Shown here in pieces: positions 29,508 through 29,762 of a stretch of DNA of 29,762 nucleotides. The DNA is taken from the NCBI GenBank assembly GCA_000444245.1, contig ATSW01015356.1, positions 1 to 29,762 of the forward strand. Direction: 5' to 3'. Under the pieces are notes generated by a model. It saw only the letters and a list, made by a program, of their open reading frames with translations, was not told where the DNA came from and searched no databases. The stretch comes from Botryllus schlosseri. Taxonomy: Eukaryota; Chordata; Ascidiacea; Stolidobranchia; Styelidae. The position numbers and the translations under genes are program-made. The first letter of the stretch is position 1; each line of letters begins with the position of its first letter.

Positions 29508-29762
29508 GTATTTCATAAGATGCTATTATATATGCAAAAACCATATCTGCTGAGTTCACCGAATTCAACAGCAGGCCTTCGCGATATTAAGAATCTTTTC
29601 CTCTTTGGCGCTACATTTTCCGACTAACCATGTTCCTTGGGGTTCAAAAGCAGAGCAGTCGTATGTTCAATGTTCAATTTTCATACATGAGTGCCGAATC
29701 TCGGTATGCGACATATGCCTGTGAATATTGTGGGTATTCGGCATACCCGCAATTTCATCATC
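29508..29762. other. Window end, nothing recognised
   Basis: May be the interior of the element that starts at 29366. No coding motif or second terminus is seen. Confidence 0.35.

Noticed and set aside
1-29762. Retrovirus-like, LTR, Polinton or CRISPR features
   Set aside because: No long terminal direct repeats, protease, integrase, capsid or envelope motifs and no regularly spaced repeats were recognised on either strand.

Overview
This is eukaryotic, intron-bearing, repeat-rich DNA, roughly 40% GC by eye. The only recognisable host coding sequence is two spliced animal genes: a septin on the + strand and a C-type lectin domain (CTLD) gene on the - strand. The mix of a septin 3/9-like protein, a single-CTLD gene, many hAT-type DNA transposons and LINEs ending in tetranucleotide tails suggests an invertebrate animal. 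A marine deuterostome such as an ascidian is plausible, but the species cannot be fixed from the sequence. Scattered N bases at 3151-3375 show draft-quality assembly there.

Layout. Positions 1-5248 lie upstream of the first visible septin exon and are probably an upstream intron or 5' flank. They hold the right end of a hAT-type element (to 263) and a 1046-bp hAT-type element (1823-2868) with a LINE 3' end inside it. The septin exons are 5249-5366, 13167-13265, 13332-13480 and 14703-15078 (stop). They give the C-terminal ~246 residues; the P-loop half of the GTPase domain is not in the window. The intron between the first two exons is 7.8 kb and shows almost no recognisable transposon. The last intron holds a 388-bp hAT-type element.

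Positions 15079-22866 separate the two convergent genes and are filled mostly with transposon remains. In order these are a LINE 3' part (17274-17980), a 1360-bp hAT element inserted against it (17990-19349, 8-bp target duplication), a hAT element with a 223-bp tandem duplication in its transposase (from 19794), the right end of another hAT element (to 21862), and a probable tRNA-derived SINE.

The CTLD gene runs from right to left: exon 28949-28796, then a ~5.7-kb intron, then the last exon 23107-22867 with an AATAAA signal at 22686-22681. Its large intron is the most unusual part of the window. A hAT element (23141-27113) is split by a 2.9-kb TA-flanked element with inverted arms (24055-26944). 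That element in turn contains two further long-inverted-repeat units (24651-25618 and 25624-26215). Transcribed as intron RNA, this stretch would fold into a branched, kilobase-scale double-stranded structure. A separate 643-bp MITE with a perfect 8-bp duplication (27609-28251) lies in the same intron.

The two host genes show no functional link; they are simply convergent neighbours. All repeat alignments were made by eye, so extents and identities are approximate.
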